Shown in pieces: positions 9,247 to 17,094 of a DNA stretch of 64,000 bases. The stretch comes from Flavobacterium anhuiense. Its GTDB lineage: Bacteria; Bacteroidota; Bacteroidia; Flavobacteriales; Flavobacteriaceae. The notes below the pieces were generated by a model. The model was given only the letters and a program-made list of their open reading frames with translations. It did no database searches and was not told the origin of the DNA. Numbering within the stretch: position 1 is the first letter of the stretch; the number at the start of each line of letters is the position of its first letter. The DNA is taken from contig NZ_FMVC01000002.1 in assembly GCF_900101855.1 (NCBI RefSeq), positions 99,318 through 163,317 on the forward strand. Reading direction: 5' to 3'. Made by a program: the position numbers and the translations under genes.

Positions 9247-9364
9247 TTTTATGCGATATTAATATAAATATTTGATTTTCTGCAAATGGTAGATACAATA
9301 ATTAACCATCAACACATCTGATACATTACCCAGAACCCAAGCAATAGAAGTGTAATTAGTTTTC

Positions 9365-10852
9365 TCATTTTTTATTTTCAAGTTTTTCTAAGCGTTTATC
9401 TTGTTCCGATATAATATTTTTTAATTGTTCCGTTTTCTTATCCTGATCGATGATATAAAGCGTTAGCTCTTCAATTTTCTGCAAAAGTTTTATATTCATC
9501 TCAGATAAATTGATTCCTTCTTTTTTCATTTCTTCAGCAGAGGCAATTTCAGGTAAATGCTTATATTCTTTGATGTATTTAGCAACAGCATCCAGAGAAG
9601 GCAAACTGTAATTGTTTTCAAAAACAAAATCGGCACCCGCATCTACCGTTACTTTAACCTCGCGTGAATTAATGTTGCCTGCAACAGTAAATTTGGAAGT
9701 AGGATTCATTGTTCCTACACCTACATTTCCAGACGTATTAATGTAGATATCAGGAGTGGTTCCTGATAATTGTGCGCTAATTAGCAATGGTTTTGGAGTG
9801 ACCGGAGCAACCGCTGTTGATTTAATTCTGTTATATTCAGTGTTTAAGCCATCAAAAAAGAATCCTCCTTCGGCATCCACCACATGTAAGGCACCCGCAG
9901 GATTCGATGTACCAATGCCGATTCTCCCATTTCTTTTGATATCGAGCAATACTGTTGCAAATCTTGAGAATCTAAATGCTGAGTTAGTAAGAGTTGTAAA
10001 ATCTCCATTTGCTGTAGTTCTTACATTAAAATGCATATCAGTTGCCGGATTGGTATCTAGTGTAGTTGCATAATGATATAATCCTGTACCACTAACTGAT
10101 TTTCCCACAAAAGCAGGAATAGCAACACCCGCACCTGCATTCAGTATAGAAATGGAACCATCTGCCTGAATTGCAGGGTTAAATGTGTTTACTGTACCTA
10201 CTACGATATCTAGTTTTCCAATTGGTGTAGTTGTTCCAATACCTACATTACCACCATAAGGATTAATCGATAAGCTTTTATAACCAATACCACCTTTTGA
10301 TGATTGAATCCATGAATATTCACCTACCGTATTAATACCTAAATTTACAGTCATTCTGTTAACTGCTCCATCGTGTACTGCTATACCGTCAACACCTGAC
10401 AGACCTGTACTCGTTGGAACTTTAACCTCAAATTTATTTAAGATTGAAGTTTGACCACCGATACCAATATTACCATTAGCTAAAATAGTCATAGCTAAAA
10501 ATGGGTTATTAAAACCAACTTCAGTATATAATTTTAACCCAGTTGTATTAACAGTTTGTTTAAAACCTTCAATCTTGGCACCAATATGGTTTGCAAACCC
10601 TAATCCAACTGATACAGTCCCGTTAACATCTAAAGAAGAATAAGATGTATTATTTACAGTTAAAGTATTTGCAATTGAGGATGGTGCGGCAATTCCAACA
10701 GCTGTGTTACTATCAGCTATATTACTATCACCTATTACACCACTACTTATAAATCTAGGTATTTTATTTAAAGTTCCTGTCCCTGTAACTGATTGACCAA
10801 AGCTCAATGATGCTGTTAAAATAGTTGCTAAAAAAAGTGCTATTTTTTTCAT
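9365..10852 (-). CDS. Secreted GIGT-repeat protein with coiled-coil tail (paralog 4)
   Basis: A 495-residue protein with a signal peptide (MKKIALFLATILTASLSFGQ). The body has repeated G-N-[IV]-G-I-G-T motifs (GNIGIGGQ, GNVGIGTTTP, GRIGIGTSNP, GNVGVGTMNP), typical of beta-rich tail-fibre-like shafts. Near residue 395 a conserved module begins (SREVKVTVDAGADFVFENNY), then HLPEIASAEEM, GINLSEMN and LLQKIEELTLYII, and finally a Lys/Glu-rich coiled coil. This is the last and longest gene of the four-gene operon. I see no S74 catalytic residues and no type IX sorting domain. Function unknown; a surface fibre or adhesin is a reasonable guess. Confidence 0.8.
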   Translation of the reverse strand: MKKIALFLATILTASLSFGQSVTGTGTLNKIPRFISSGVIGDSNIADSNTAVGIAAPSSIANTLTVNNTSYSSLDVNGTVSVGLGFANHIGAKIEGFKQTVNTTGLKLYTEVGFNNPFLAMTILANGNIGIGGQTSILNKFEVKVPTSTGLSGVDGIAVHDGAVNRMTVNLGINTVGEYSWIQSSKGGIGYKSLSINPYGGNVGIGTTTPIGKLDIVVGTVNTFNPAIQADGSISILNAGAGVAIPAFVGKSVSGTGLYHYATTLDTNPATDMHFNVRTTANGDFTTLTNSAFRFSRFATVLLDIKRNGRIGIGTSNPAGALHVVDAEGGFFFDGLNTEYNRIKSTAVAPVTPKPLLISAQLSGTTPDIYINTSGNVGVGTMNPTSKFTVAGNINSREVKVTVDAGADFVFENNYSLPSLDAVAKYIKEYKHLPEIASAEEMKKEGINLSEMNIKLLQKIEELTLYIIDQDKKTEQLKNIISEQDKRLEKLENKK

Positions 10853-10854
10853 TA

Positions 10855-11949
10855 TTATTTTTTGTTTTTTAAGTGATTTTCGATTTTAGAAAACTTTTCT
10901 AATAAAGTTTTAAAGGATTCGTTTTCTTTCTTTAATGCTTTTATCTCCTTTGATTGCTCAATCACATAAAGGGTCAATTCTTCAATTTTCTGCAAAAGCT
11001 TTATATTCATCTCAGATAAATTAATACCCTCTTTTTTCATTTCATCAGCTGAAGCAATTTCAGGTAAATGTTTATTTTCTTTGATGTATTTGGTAACAGC
11101 ATCCAGGGAAGGTAAATTGTAATTGTGTTCGAAAACAAAATCTGCTCCGGCATCGACGCTTACTCTTACTTCACGGGAATGTATGTCCCCTGCAACTGTA
11201 AGTTTAGAAATAGGGTTTGAAGTTCCAATACCAATTTTGCCATCTGATTTAGCTCTTATAACTTCATTCATTACCCCGCTGGGTTGTCTAACTGCGAGAG
11301 CAAATTCACTATTAGAGTTTCCCGCGACAGGTTGTATAACTGCTAAATTTACGTAAGCATTATTAGCTCCTGTATTTCCACTTACACTTAATGCTAAAGC
11401 AGAGTATTGATCCGAACCTCCCGCTCCATGAATATTTGCAATTCTTAAAAAGTCATAAGTAGGCGAATTTAAACTTGATGTATATGTAGAAGTTTTAGAG
11501 CCTACAACATCTAATTTACCAAAAGGTGAAGTTGTACCTATCCCAACATTTCCATTTGAAACAATGCGCATTCTCTCGGCTCCATAAGTCCCGAAAACAA
11601 TATTACCCATCATGTCTGGAATAGTCGAATAGCCAGACAAATCAATAAAGGACTTTATAGGATTTGTTCCCCCTCCGGCTGATAATCGTAAAAATCCATC
11701 ATCAGCTCCGTTTCCAGCATTACTGTAACCTCTAATTTCTCCATTTGCTAAAGTAGTTGCCGCAACAAGTGGTCGAGAAATTGTGTTATTCAATCCTCCA
11801 TTTATCGTAAGAGAACCGCTGATCGTTAATTTACTTATAGGATTTACAGTCCCAATACCAACATTATTGTTTTCGGGAAAAGGAAATGTATTTTGAGCAA
11901 AATCTAACTGAAAGGTTAAAATCAGCAAAATGCAAATGAACTTCTTCAT
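10855..11949 (-). CDS. Secreted GIGT-repeat protein with coiled-coil tail (paralog 3)
   Basis: A 364-residue paralog with a signal peptide (MKKFICILLILTFQLDFAQ). It contains GIGT motifs at about residues 32, 137 and 240 and the same tail module as its neighbours (SREVRVSVDAGADFVFEHNY, then HLPEIASADEM, GINLSEMN). The C-terminal coiled coil is long and Lys/Glu-rich. It ends 2 bases before the next start, so translation is probably coupled. The tail is closest to paralog 4, suggesting a recent duplication of that pair. Function unknown. Confidence 0.8.
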   Translation of the reverse strand: MKKFICILLILTFQLDFAQNTFPFPENNNVGIGTVNPISKLTISGSLTINGGLNNTISRPLVAATTLANGEIRGYSNAGNGADDGFLRLSAGGGTNPIKSFIDLSGYSTIPDMMGNIVFGTYGAERMRIVSNGNVGIGTTSPFGKLDVVGSKTSTYTSSLNSPTYDFLRIANIHGAGGSDQYSALALSVSGNTGANNAYVNLAVIQPVAGNSNSEFALAVRQPSGVMNEVIRAKSDGKIGIGTSNPISKLTVAGDIHSREVRVSVDAGADFVFEHNYNLPSLDAVTKYIKENKHLPEIASADEMKKEGINLSEMNIKLLQKIEELTLYVIEQSKEIKALKKENESFKTLLEKFSKIENHLKNKK

Positions 11950-11953
11950 AATA

Positions 11954-12817
11954 TTATCGATTTTTTAAGGTTGCGATTTGTTTCTCTAACAGTTCTTGAT
12001 TTCTCTTAATTCTCCTATTCTCATTCTTTATTTCTTCATTTGTTTTCTTCATTTGTTCATTCTCTTTTTTCATCTCAATCATATACAAAGTCAATTCTTC
12101 TATCTTTTGCAAAAGCTTAGCATTCATATCTCCCAGATTGATTCCCTTTTTCAAAACCTCTTCTTCACTTGGAATGTTTTCTAAATGTCCTTTTTCTGCA
12201 ATATGTTTTTCAACTTCTTCCAATGTTGGCAAATCATAGTCTTTTTTGAATACAAAATCTGACCAGCCATCCATATCAACTTTTACTTCTTTGGAATGGA
12301 TTGTACCGTTGACATCTAATTTGTTTTTTGCGCTTGTTGTCCCTATCCCGACATTTCCGCCATAGTACAAAAAGTCACCGTCTCTCTGCCAATGGAATGC
12401 GGCTCCAAAAATAGATGGCCTGACATCATTCTCTATTGCTATTATTTCTTCAACAAATGCACGGACACTGTATTTAGTCGTATGCTTAGTATAAACCATC
12501 ACCGCATCATTTTCGACTATCAGCAAAGGATGATTTGAAGAATTGCCAGCCAAATTAACAGCCCTAATCTGCCATTTGGCAGTTGCATCATACCAAACAA
12601 TGTATTCAGCACCCGTTTTTGTCCCTGTTCCCGTAGTGACTAACTGTACCTTATAAATATTTTCTGCATTTAAAGCCTGGTTAAGATCATCCTTTAACTC
12701 TAGTTTAGTAGCATCGTTAACACTAAAAATTTTGGTAAAAAAACGTCTGCCTCCTTCTTGGCTAAAAACAATTTGAGCCACAAAAAAGAATGCCATCAAT
12801 AATATTTTCTTTTTCAT
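11954..12817 (-). CDS. Secreted GIGT protein with coiled-coil tail (paralog 2)
   Basis: A 287-residue paralog with a signal peptide (MKKKILLMAFFFVAQIVFSQ). Unlike its neighbours it has only one GNVGIGTT motif (about residue 155), and residues 25-150 form a different N-terminal domain that I do not recognise. The tail module is present in a variant form (HSKEVKVDMDGWSDFVFKKD, HLENIPSEEE, GINLGDMN), then a strongly charged coiled coil. It starts 26 bases after the first gene and ends 4 bases before the third. Confidence 0.78.
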   Translation of the reverse strand: MKKKILLMAFFFVAQIVFSQEGGRRFFTKIFSVNDATKLELKDDLNQALNAENIYKVQLVTTGTGTKTGAEYIVWYDATAKWQIRAVNLAGNSSNHPLLIVENDAVMVYTKHTTKYSVRAFVEEIIAIENDVRPSIFGAAFHWQRDGDFLYYGGNVGIGTTSAKNKLDVNGTIHSKEVKVDMDGWSDFVFKKDYDLPTLEEVEKHIAEKGHLENIPSEEEVLKKGINLGDMNAKLLQKIEELTLYMIEMKKENEQMKKTNEEIKNENRRIKRNQELLEKQIATLKNR

Positions 12818-12843
12818 ACAATAAATTAATTGCAGTTGTTTTT

Positions 12844-13947
12844 TTATTTTACTTTATTTGTTGCAGTATTTATAATTTTTCTTAGGTCTTTATTCTCTTT
12901 TTCAACATTTTCCAAACGTTTATTCTGTTCAATCATATACAAAGTCAGTTCTTCAATCTTCTGCAAAAGTTTCGCATTCATTTCTCCCAAATTAATTCCG
13001 TTTTTTAAAACTTCTTCTTCACTTGGAATATTTTCTAAATGTCCTTTTTCAGAAATATGCTTTTCAACGTCAGCAAGCGTTGGCAGGTCATAATTTTTTT
13101 TAAAAACAAAATCAGCCCAGCCAGATGCTGTTACTTTTATTTCTCTAGCTCCAATTGACCCTTCAACAGCCAATTTATGTGATCCGGTTGTGGCAGTTCC
13201 AATCCCTAAACTTCCGTTTGCATTTAAAGTCATTTTTCTATTCCCATATGAATCCCAAGAAAATAAAGGTCTGCCAATTATTGCCGCACCAGAGGTTCGC
13301 GAATCAAAAGTCATAAGGGGAAAACTTCCGTTGTCCATACTGGGTTCGGTTGTTGCCGTTAAATAAAGAGACGCTTTATTGTCTGAAGTGCGGTATCCGT
13401 TTAAAGTTGGTACAAACTGTCCATTTGCAAATGTTCCATTTGCTATTCTTATATAATCTTGGGAAGCATCGCTGACACTTAATTTTAGCAATGTTTCTGA
13501 CGCAGCTGTTAGGGCAGGAGAATTTATTTCTAAATTTGCTGTCGGATTTGCTGTTCCAATGCCAATATTGCCCGTTGGAGAAACCCTCATTCTTATTTGC
13601 GCTGATGCACTTGACCCGTCCCATGTTAAAAAACTGATTCCTTTATTATATGAATTACCGATAGCTTCATGAGAAGTTCCCTGAATCATCAACTCCCCAT
13701 ATTCATTAAAAGGAAAAGCTCCTGTGCCATTATCCGGAAAGCGTCTCGATCTATAAATAAGAGGTGAAGCCCAGTAAGCATTGGTTGAAGTCCAAGTTGC
13801 AGTTCCTGTCTCCGTTTTAGGAATTACATTAGAAGACGAATAAATAGCATTTACGCTACTATCCGGAGAAGTAATAATTCCCTGCGCTTTGAGATTCTTG
13901 CAATTCAAAACAACTATAATAATTAAAAGCTTAGATAATCTGATCAT
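12844..13947 (-). CDS. Secreted GIGT-repeat protein with coiled-coil tail (paralog 1, first gene)
   Basis: A 367-residue paralog whose N-terminal signal-like segment (MIRLSKLLIIIVVLNCKNLKAQ) is followed by a beta-rich body with GNIGIGTANP and GSLGIGTAT motifs. The tail module reads REIKVTASGWADFVFKKNY, HLENIPSEEE, GINLGEMN and IEELTLYMIEQ, and ends in a coiled coil. As the first gene of the operon it should carry the promoter upstream of 13947. The GWADFVF form of the tail groups it with paralog 2. Function unknown. Confidence 0.8.
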   Translation of the reverse strand: MIRLSKLLIIIVVLNCKNLKAQGIITSPDSSVNAIYSSSNVIPKTETGTATWTSTNAYWASPLIYRSRRFPDNGTGAFPFNEYGELMIQGTSHEAIGNSYNKGISFLTWDGSSASAQIRMRVSPTGNIGIGTANPTANLEINSPALTAASETLLKLSVSDASQDYIRIANGTFANGQFVPTLNGYRTSDNKASLYLTATTEPSMDNGSFPLMTFDSRTSGAAIIGRPLFSWDSYGNRKMTLNANGSLGIGTATTGSHKLAVEGSIGAREIKVTASGWADFVFKKNYDLPTLADVEKHISEKGHLENIPSEEEVLKNGINLGEMNAKLLQKIEELTLYMIEQNKRLENVEKENKDLRKIINTATNKVK

Positions 13948-14448
13948 TTTTTTTCTTTTTATATATTATTCTTTAATGTAGTTATAATCATTTATTTTAA
14001 AACCTAATTTACATGATTCGTAGATATCGGCACTCAACACCCCTTATTAAAGATGAGTCATATCTATTCGATTAAACAATTAGAATTTAAAAATGGCTGA
14101 TTCTCCAGATCATTTAGTGTAATTCTGTCTTAACATACAACTGTTAATGCTTAGTTAAAATTTCGGGCGCAAATAAACAAAAGGAATTTGTAATTTCTTT
14201 ACGGAATTCCTCATTTCTGATCTTTTTTGTAGTCTTAAAATTAAAAAATAGCATCATCATTAACGCAATAGGCCATTTCCTGTCGAAAAGGGAAAGGTTA
14301 AAATCAAGTTATGGCTTATTCTTTAACTTAGCAATTAGATTTAAACTTGCAGAAGTATTCTACCTTCATTTCCGATAATAATTTTATGGGACTCCTGCCA
14401 GAAACCAAAAGATGGCGATGGGGTTATAAAGTGTATATTTGGCCTTGA
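13948..14448. other. Leader region of surface-protein operon and gene-free DNA
   Basis: No coding frame is visible. The 13948-14180 part should hold the operon promoter, but I do not find a clean TAnnTTTG box. The 14190-14440 part looks like decayed DNA that I cannot assign. Confidence 0.4.
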
Positions 14449-14697
14449 CGGGATTTGAACCAAATGATTTATATTAGTTTTAAAATATTGCTTTACGATA
14501 CTAATGTAAAAATCGCATAATAATCTGCTATAATGTGGTTAGATATTTGAATGTTTCCCGCTACTATAAAAAAGGTAAAGCCTGAGAAATCTAGATTTCT
14601 TAGGCTTTTTTTGTGGTTCGAAAAATCTCGTTTCATTTTTTTTAAATAAAAACCACCAGTGTTTTCAGGGAAAATTGGTTCGAGTCCTGTTTAGTCA
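14449..14697 (+). repeat. T-arm/terminator repeat element, copy C
   Basis: From 14561 (GCTACTATAAAAAAGGTAAAG region) it is nearly identical to copy B through the palindrome with T-run and the second core GGTTCGAGTCCTGTT (14677-14691). The first core is missing. A minus-strand T-arm-like fragment (GGTTCAAATCCCGTCAAGGC) lies at 14450-14470, matching the piece before copy B. Confidence 0.65.
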
Positions 14698-14713
14698 AAT
14701 AAAAGACTCAAAT

Positions 14714-15370
14714 TCAAATCCAAAAATAAATCTTCAAAACAGCAGTAAAAACAGCTAAACTTCTGCTAAAACAGATTGTACGTCTGTTGAGCCTTTTCAG
14801 ATGTGTTCTCAGTGTCAGATTCTTTCTTTCAATATGATTTGTCCCGAAACGTTTTACTGAATGCATTTTCTTATCAATCAAATACCTGTAGTTTTTTAAT
14901 TTGTCTGTAAATATCTTTTTTGCTTCTGCCAATTTCAGAGTTTCCAAAGCACGATTCAGAATTTTATTAGTCCGTTTGCCTACATTAAAACTATCCACAC
15001 TTTTAGAATTCTTTTCCAGAGCATAAACCAGCCAGATATTATTTTTCTTGTGTCTGATATAAGTGCACAGTTCATCTACTTCGTAAGTTTTGCCTCTGCT
15101 GACAATTGGTCTGGCTATATTCCTCGCAATGCAGACAATTCTTTTCAAGTTGTCGTTGATATTTTCAGTATTCTTGCCGTACTCCTTATTCCCAAACCTT
15201 CTTTGGTCAACAGCACTATCTCCTGATTGGTATCTCCTTTGTAAGCGTTATACCTATATTTAATCTGCGGTCGTTTTTGACAAATAGTACATTTATAACG
15301 CTGATTACCGTTAGATTGAAATCCATTCTTTATGCATTACCATTGCAAAAATTACATTTTATTTTCATGA
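14714..15370 (-). pseudogene. IS1 family transposase, frameshifted
   Basis: The intact frame 14714-15148 gives the C-terminal 144 residues (VDELCTYIRHK through AVFTAVLKIYFWI). Upstream, minus-strand DNA from 15370 still encodes an N-terminus in other frames: CNFCNGNA, then NGFQSNGNQRYKCTICQK, EGLGIRSTARILKISTTT. At least two frame breaks separate the parts, so the gene is dead. The N-terminal half differs strongly from copies 1 and 2, while the last 60 codons match copy 2 almost exactly. Confidence 0.85.
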
Positions 15371-15430
15371 CCTAATTTGAAACATTAAGGTAAGGCAAAA
15401 GCATTTTGAGGCTTATTAAAAGACAAAAAA

Positions 15431-15461
15431 CGAAAGAGACGACCAGCTGGCCGTTTCTTTT
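15431..15461 (-). terminator. Hairpin terminator inside IS1 copy 3 end
   Basis: A stem around AACGGCCAGCTGGTCGTCTC followed on the minus strand by CGTTTTTT. It lies between the IS terminus and the dead transposase, like the hairpins in copies 1 and 2, and also ends transcripts coming from the 15579-17072 gene. Confidence 0.65.
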
Positions 15462-15578
15462 CTATTCAATAATTTAATTTTAATATTCTTTTCAGTTAGT
15501 TATATGGACATATTATCAAAACACCTAATCTGTAACACTACCAACTTTGAAACAGTATCGAAATGAAACATTACCATT

Positions 15579-17072
15579 TCACACTGAAAACCATACTTTT
15601 ACATCGTCTTCAATAGTTTCTCTAAACAGAAGATAATTAAATTCATTTGTTATAGGATCGTACTGATATGCCTGCTGCCATTCCTTAATGTTTAAAATGA
15701 TTTGTTCAACAGCTTTACAGATAAAGAACAGTTCTTCATTTTTCATTGTTGGATGAATTGAAATCCTTACCCAGCCAGGTTTTTTAGTTAAATTTTTCTG
15801 AAGGATTCCGCTGGTGATTTCTGTTGATTTTTCTTCGTCAATGTTAAAAAGATAATGGGCATACGTACTGGCGCACGACCAGCCTCCACGCACCTGAATT
15901 CCAAAACGGTCATTCAATAATCTGACGATCAAATTGTAATGAATATTCTCTACCGTAAACGAAACGCACCCGATTCTTTCTGTTTTTAAATCTCCCAGAA
16001 TCGTCAATCCTTTTATTTTTTGCAGTTCCGAAAAACAAAGATCCAGCAGTTCCCTTTCTCTGTCTTTCATTTTTTGAACATTCATCTTATCTTTTAATTC
16101 CAGACACAGAGCTGTACGCATGACTTGCAGAAACCCAGGAGTTCCTCCATCTTCTTTAGTCTCGATCTCATCGCTGTAATGATAGCCGCCCCAGGGATTG
16201 GTAAATTTTACATTTCCTCCTCCCGGATTATCCGGAAAATCAGATCTGTATAATTTTTCATTGAAAACTAAAATCCCGCAAGTTCCGGGTCCGCCTAAAA
16301 ATTTATGAGGAGAAAAGAAAATCGCATCCAATTCCTCTTCTGGATCTTCAGGATGCATATCGATTTGAACATACGGCGCCGACGCTGCAAAATCAACAAA
16401 ACAATAACCATTATTCTGATGCATTATTCTGGCTAATTCATGATATGGCGTGATGATTCCCGTTACGTTGGAACACGCTGTAAATGACCCAATTTTAAGC
16501 GTTCTGTTTTTGTATTTTTTGATTTCTTCTGCCAATATTTTTGGGTCGGCCACATTGTCTTTTCCACAGGGCAAAACCACAACGTCGGCTATGGTTTCGT
16601 ACCATGGAACCTGATTAGAATGATGCTCCATGTGTGTAATAAAAACAACCGGCCTTTCATCATCAAAGTTGATTTCTACATTAAAAATATTGTCTTTGGA
16701 ACGCAGCCCCATAATACGCTGTAATTTGTTTAAAGCAGCCGTCATTCCAGTTCCGGCCGCTACGAGACAGTCTGATTCGGATGCATTCACATGTCTTTTG
16801 ATCAATTCTCTCGCATATTGATACGCATACGTTGAAGCTTTTCCCGTCTGGCTGGAAAACGAATGCGTATTGGCAATCATTGGGCCTATTTTTCGAAGCA
16901 TAATATCTTCGATAGGAAAATATAATCTTCCGCTGGCAATCCAGTCTGCATAAAGAACTTTTTGCGGTCCGTAAATCGATTCGAAAGTATGGTTGGCGCC
17001 AATTGTATTTTCTCTGAATTCAGAAAAATATTTTTCCAGTTCGCTTGGCTTTGTTTTCAAAATAGTGTCCAT
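15579..17072 (-). CDS. Class V aminotransferase-fold PLP enzyme (cysteine desulfurase-like)
   Basis: A 497-residue cytosolic PLP enzyme. The Schiff-base lysine is K257 in SPHKFLGGPG; D227 (VDFAASAP) would contact the pyridine nitrogen, and HMEHHSNQ (147-154) matches the desulfurase/selenocysteine lyase pattern. C400 in RGGWSCAS lies where SufS/Csd enzymes carry the catalytic cysteine. It is about 90 residues longer than SufS and has no SufE or Suf neighbours, so I do not call it SufS. It is the last gene of the minus-strand locus, 22 bases after dsbD, which suggests a link to sulfur or thiol chemistry. The substrate is unknown. Confidence 0.85.
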   Translation of the reverse strand: MDTILKTKPSELEKYFSEFRENTIGANHTFESIYGPQKVLYADWIASGRLYFPIEDIMLRKIGPMIANTHSFSSQTGKASTYAYQYARELIKRHVNASESDCLVAAGTGMTAALNKLQRIMGLRSKDNIFNVEINFDDERPVVFITHMEHHSNQVPWYETIADVVVLPCGKDNVADPKILAEEIKKYKNRTLKIGSFTACSNVTGIITPYHELARIMHQNNGYCFVDFAASAPYVQIDMHPEDPEEELDAIFFSPHKFLGGPGTCGILVFNEKLYRSDFPDNPGGGNVKFTNPWGGYHYSDEIETKEDGGTPGFLQVMRTALCLELKDKMNVQKMKDRERELLDLCFSELQKIKGLTILGDLKTERIGCVSFTVENIHYNLIVRLLNDRFGIQVRGGWSCASTYAHYLFNIDEEKSTEITSGILQKNLTKKPGWVRISIHPTMKNEELFFICKAVEQIILNIKEWQQAYQYDPITNEFNYLLFRETIEDDVKVWFSV

Positions 17073-17094
17073 TTCATTTATATCTTAAGGCATT

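Larger units (their letters stand above)
8359..9330 (-). mobile_element. IS1-type element, copy 2, with intact transposase
   Basis: The left terminus is at 9310-9330 (plus strand CAACACATCTGATACATTACC). A hairpin terminator lies at 9218-9246 and the transposase at 8513-9190. The right boundary is not certain: near-identity with copy 3 starts at 8359, and GGTAAAGTCTGAGAAATC at 8372 is a possible inverted partner of the left end. Confidence 0.75.
14561..15542 (-). mobile_element. IS1-type element, copy 3, degenerate
   Basis: The left terminus is at 15520-15542 (minus strand GGTAGTGTTACAGATTAGG, a variant of the copy 2 end). An internal hairpin and a broken transposase follow. The right third, up to about 14896, is almost identical to copy 2, while the rest is clearly diverged. 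Confidence 0.72.

Noticed and set aside
15579..17072. Calling the class V PLP enzyme SufS
   Set aside because: It is longer than SufS, has no Suf neighbours, and the cysteine loop (RGGWSCAS) differs from the classical forms.
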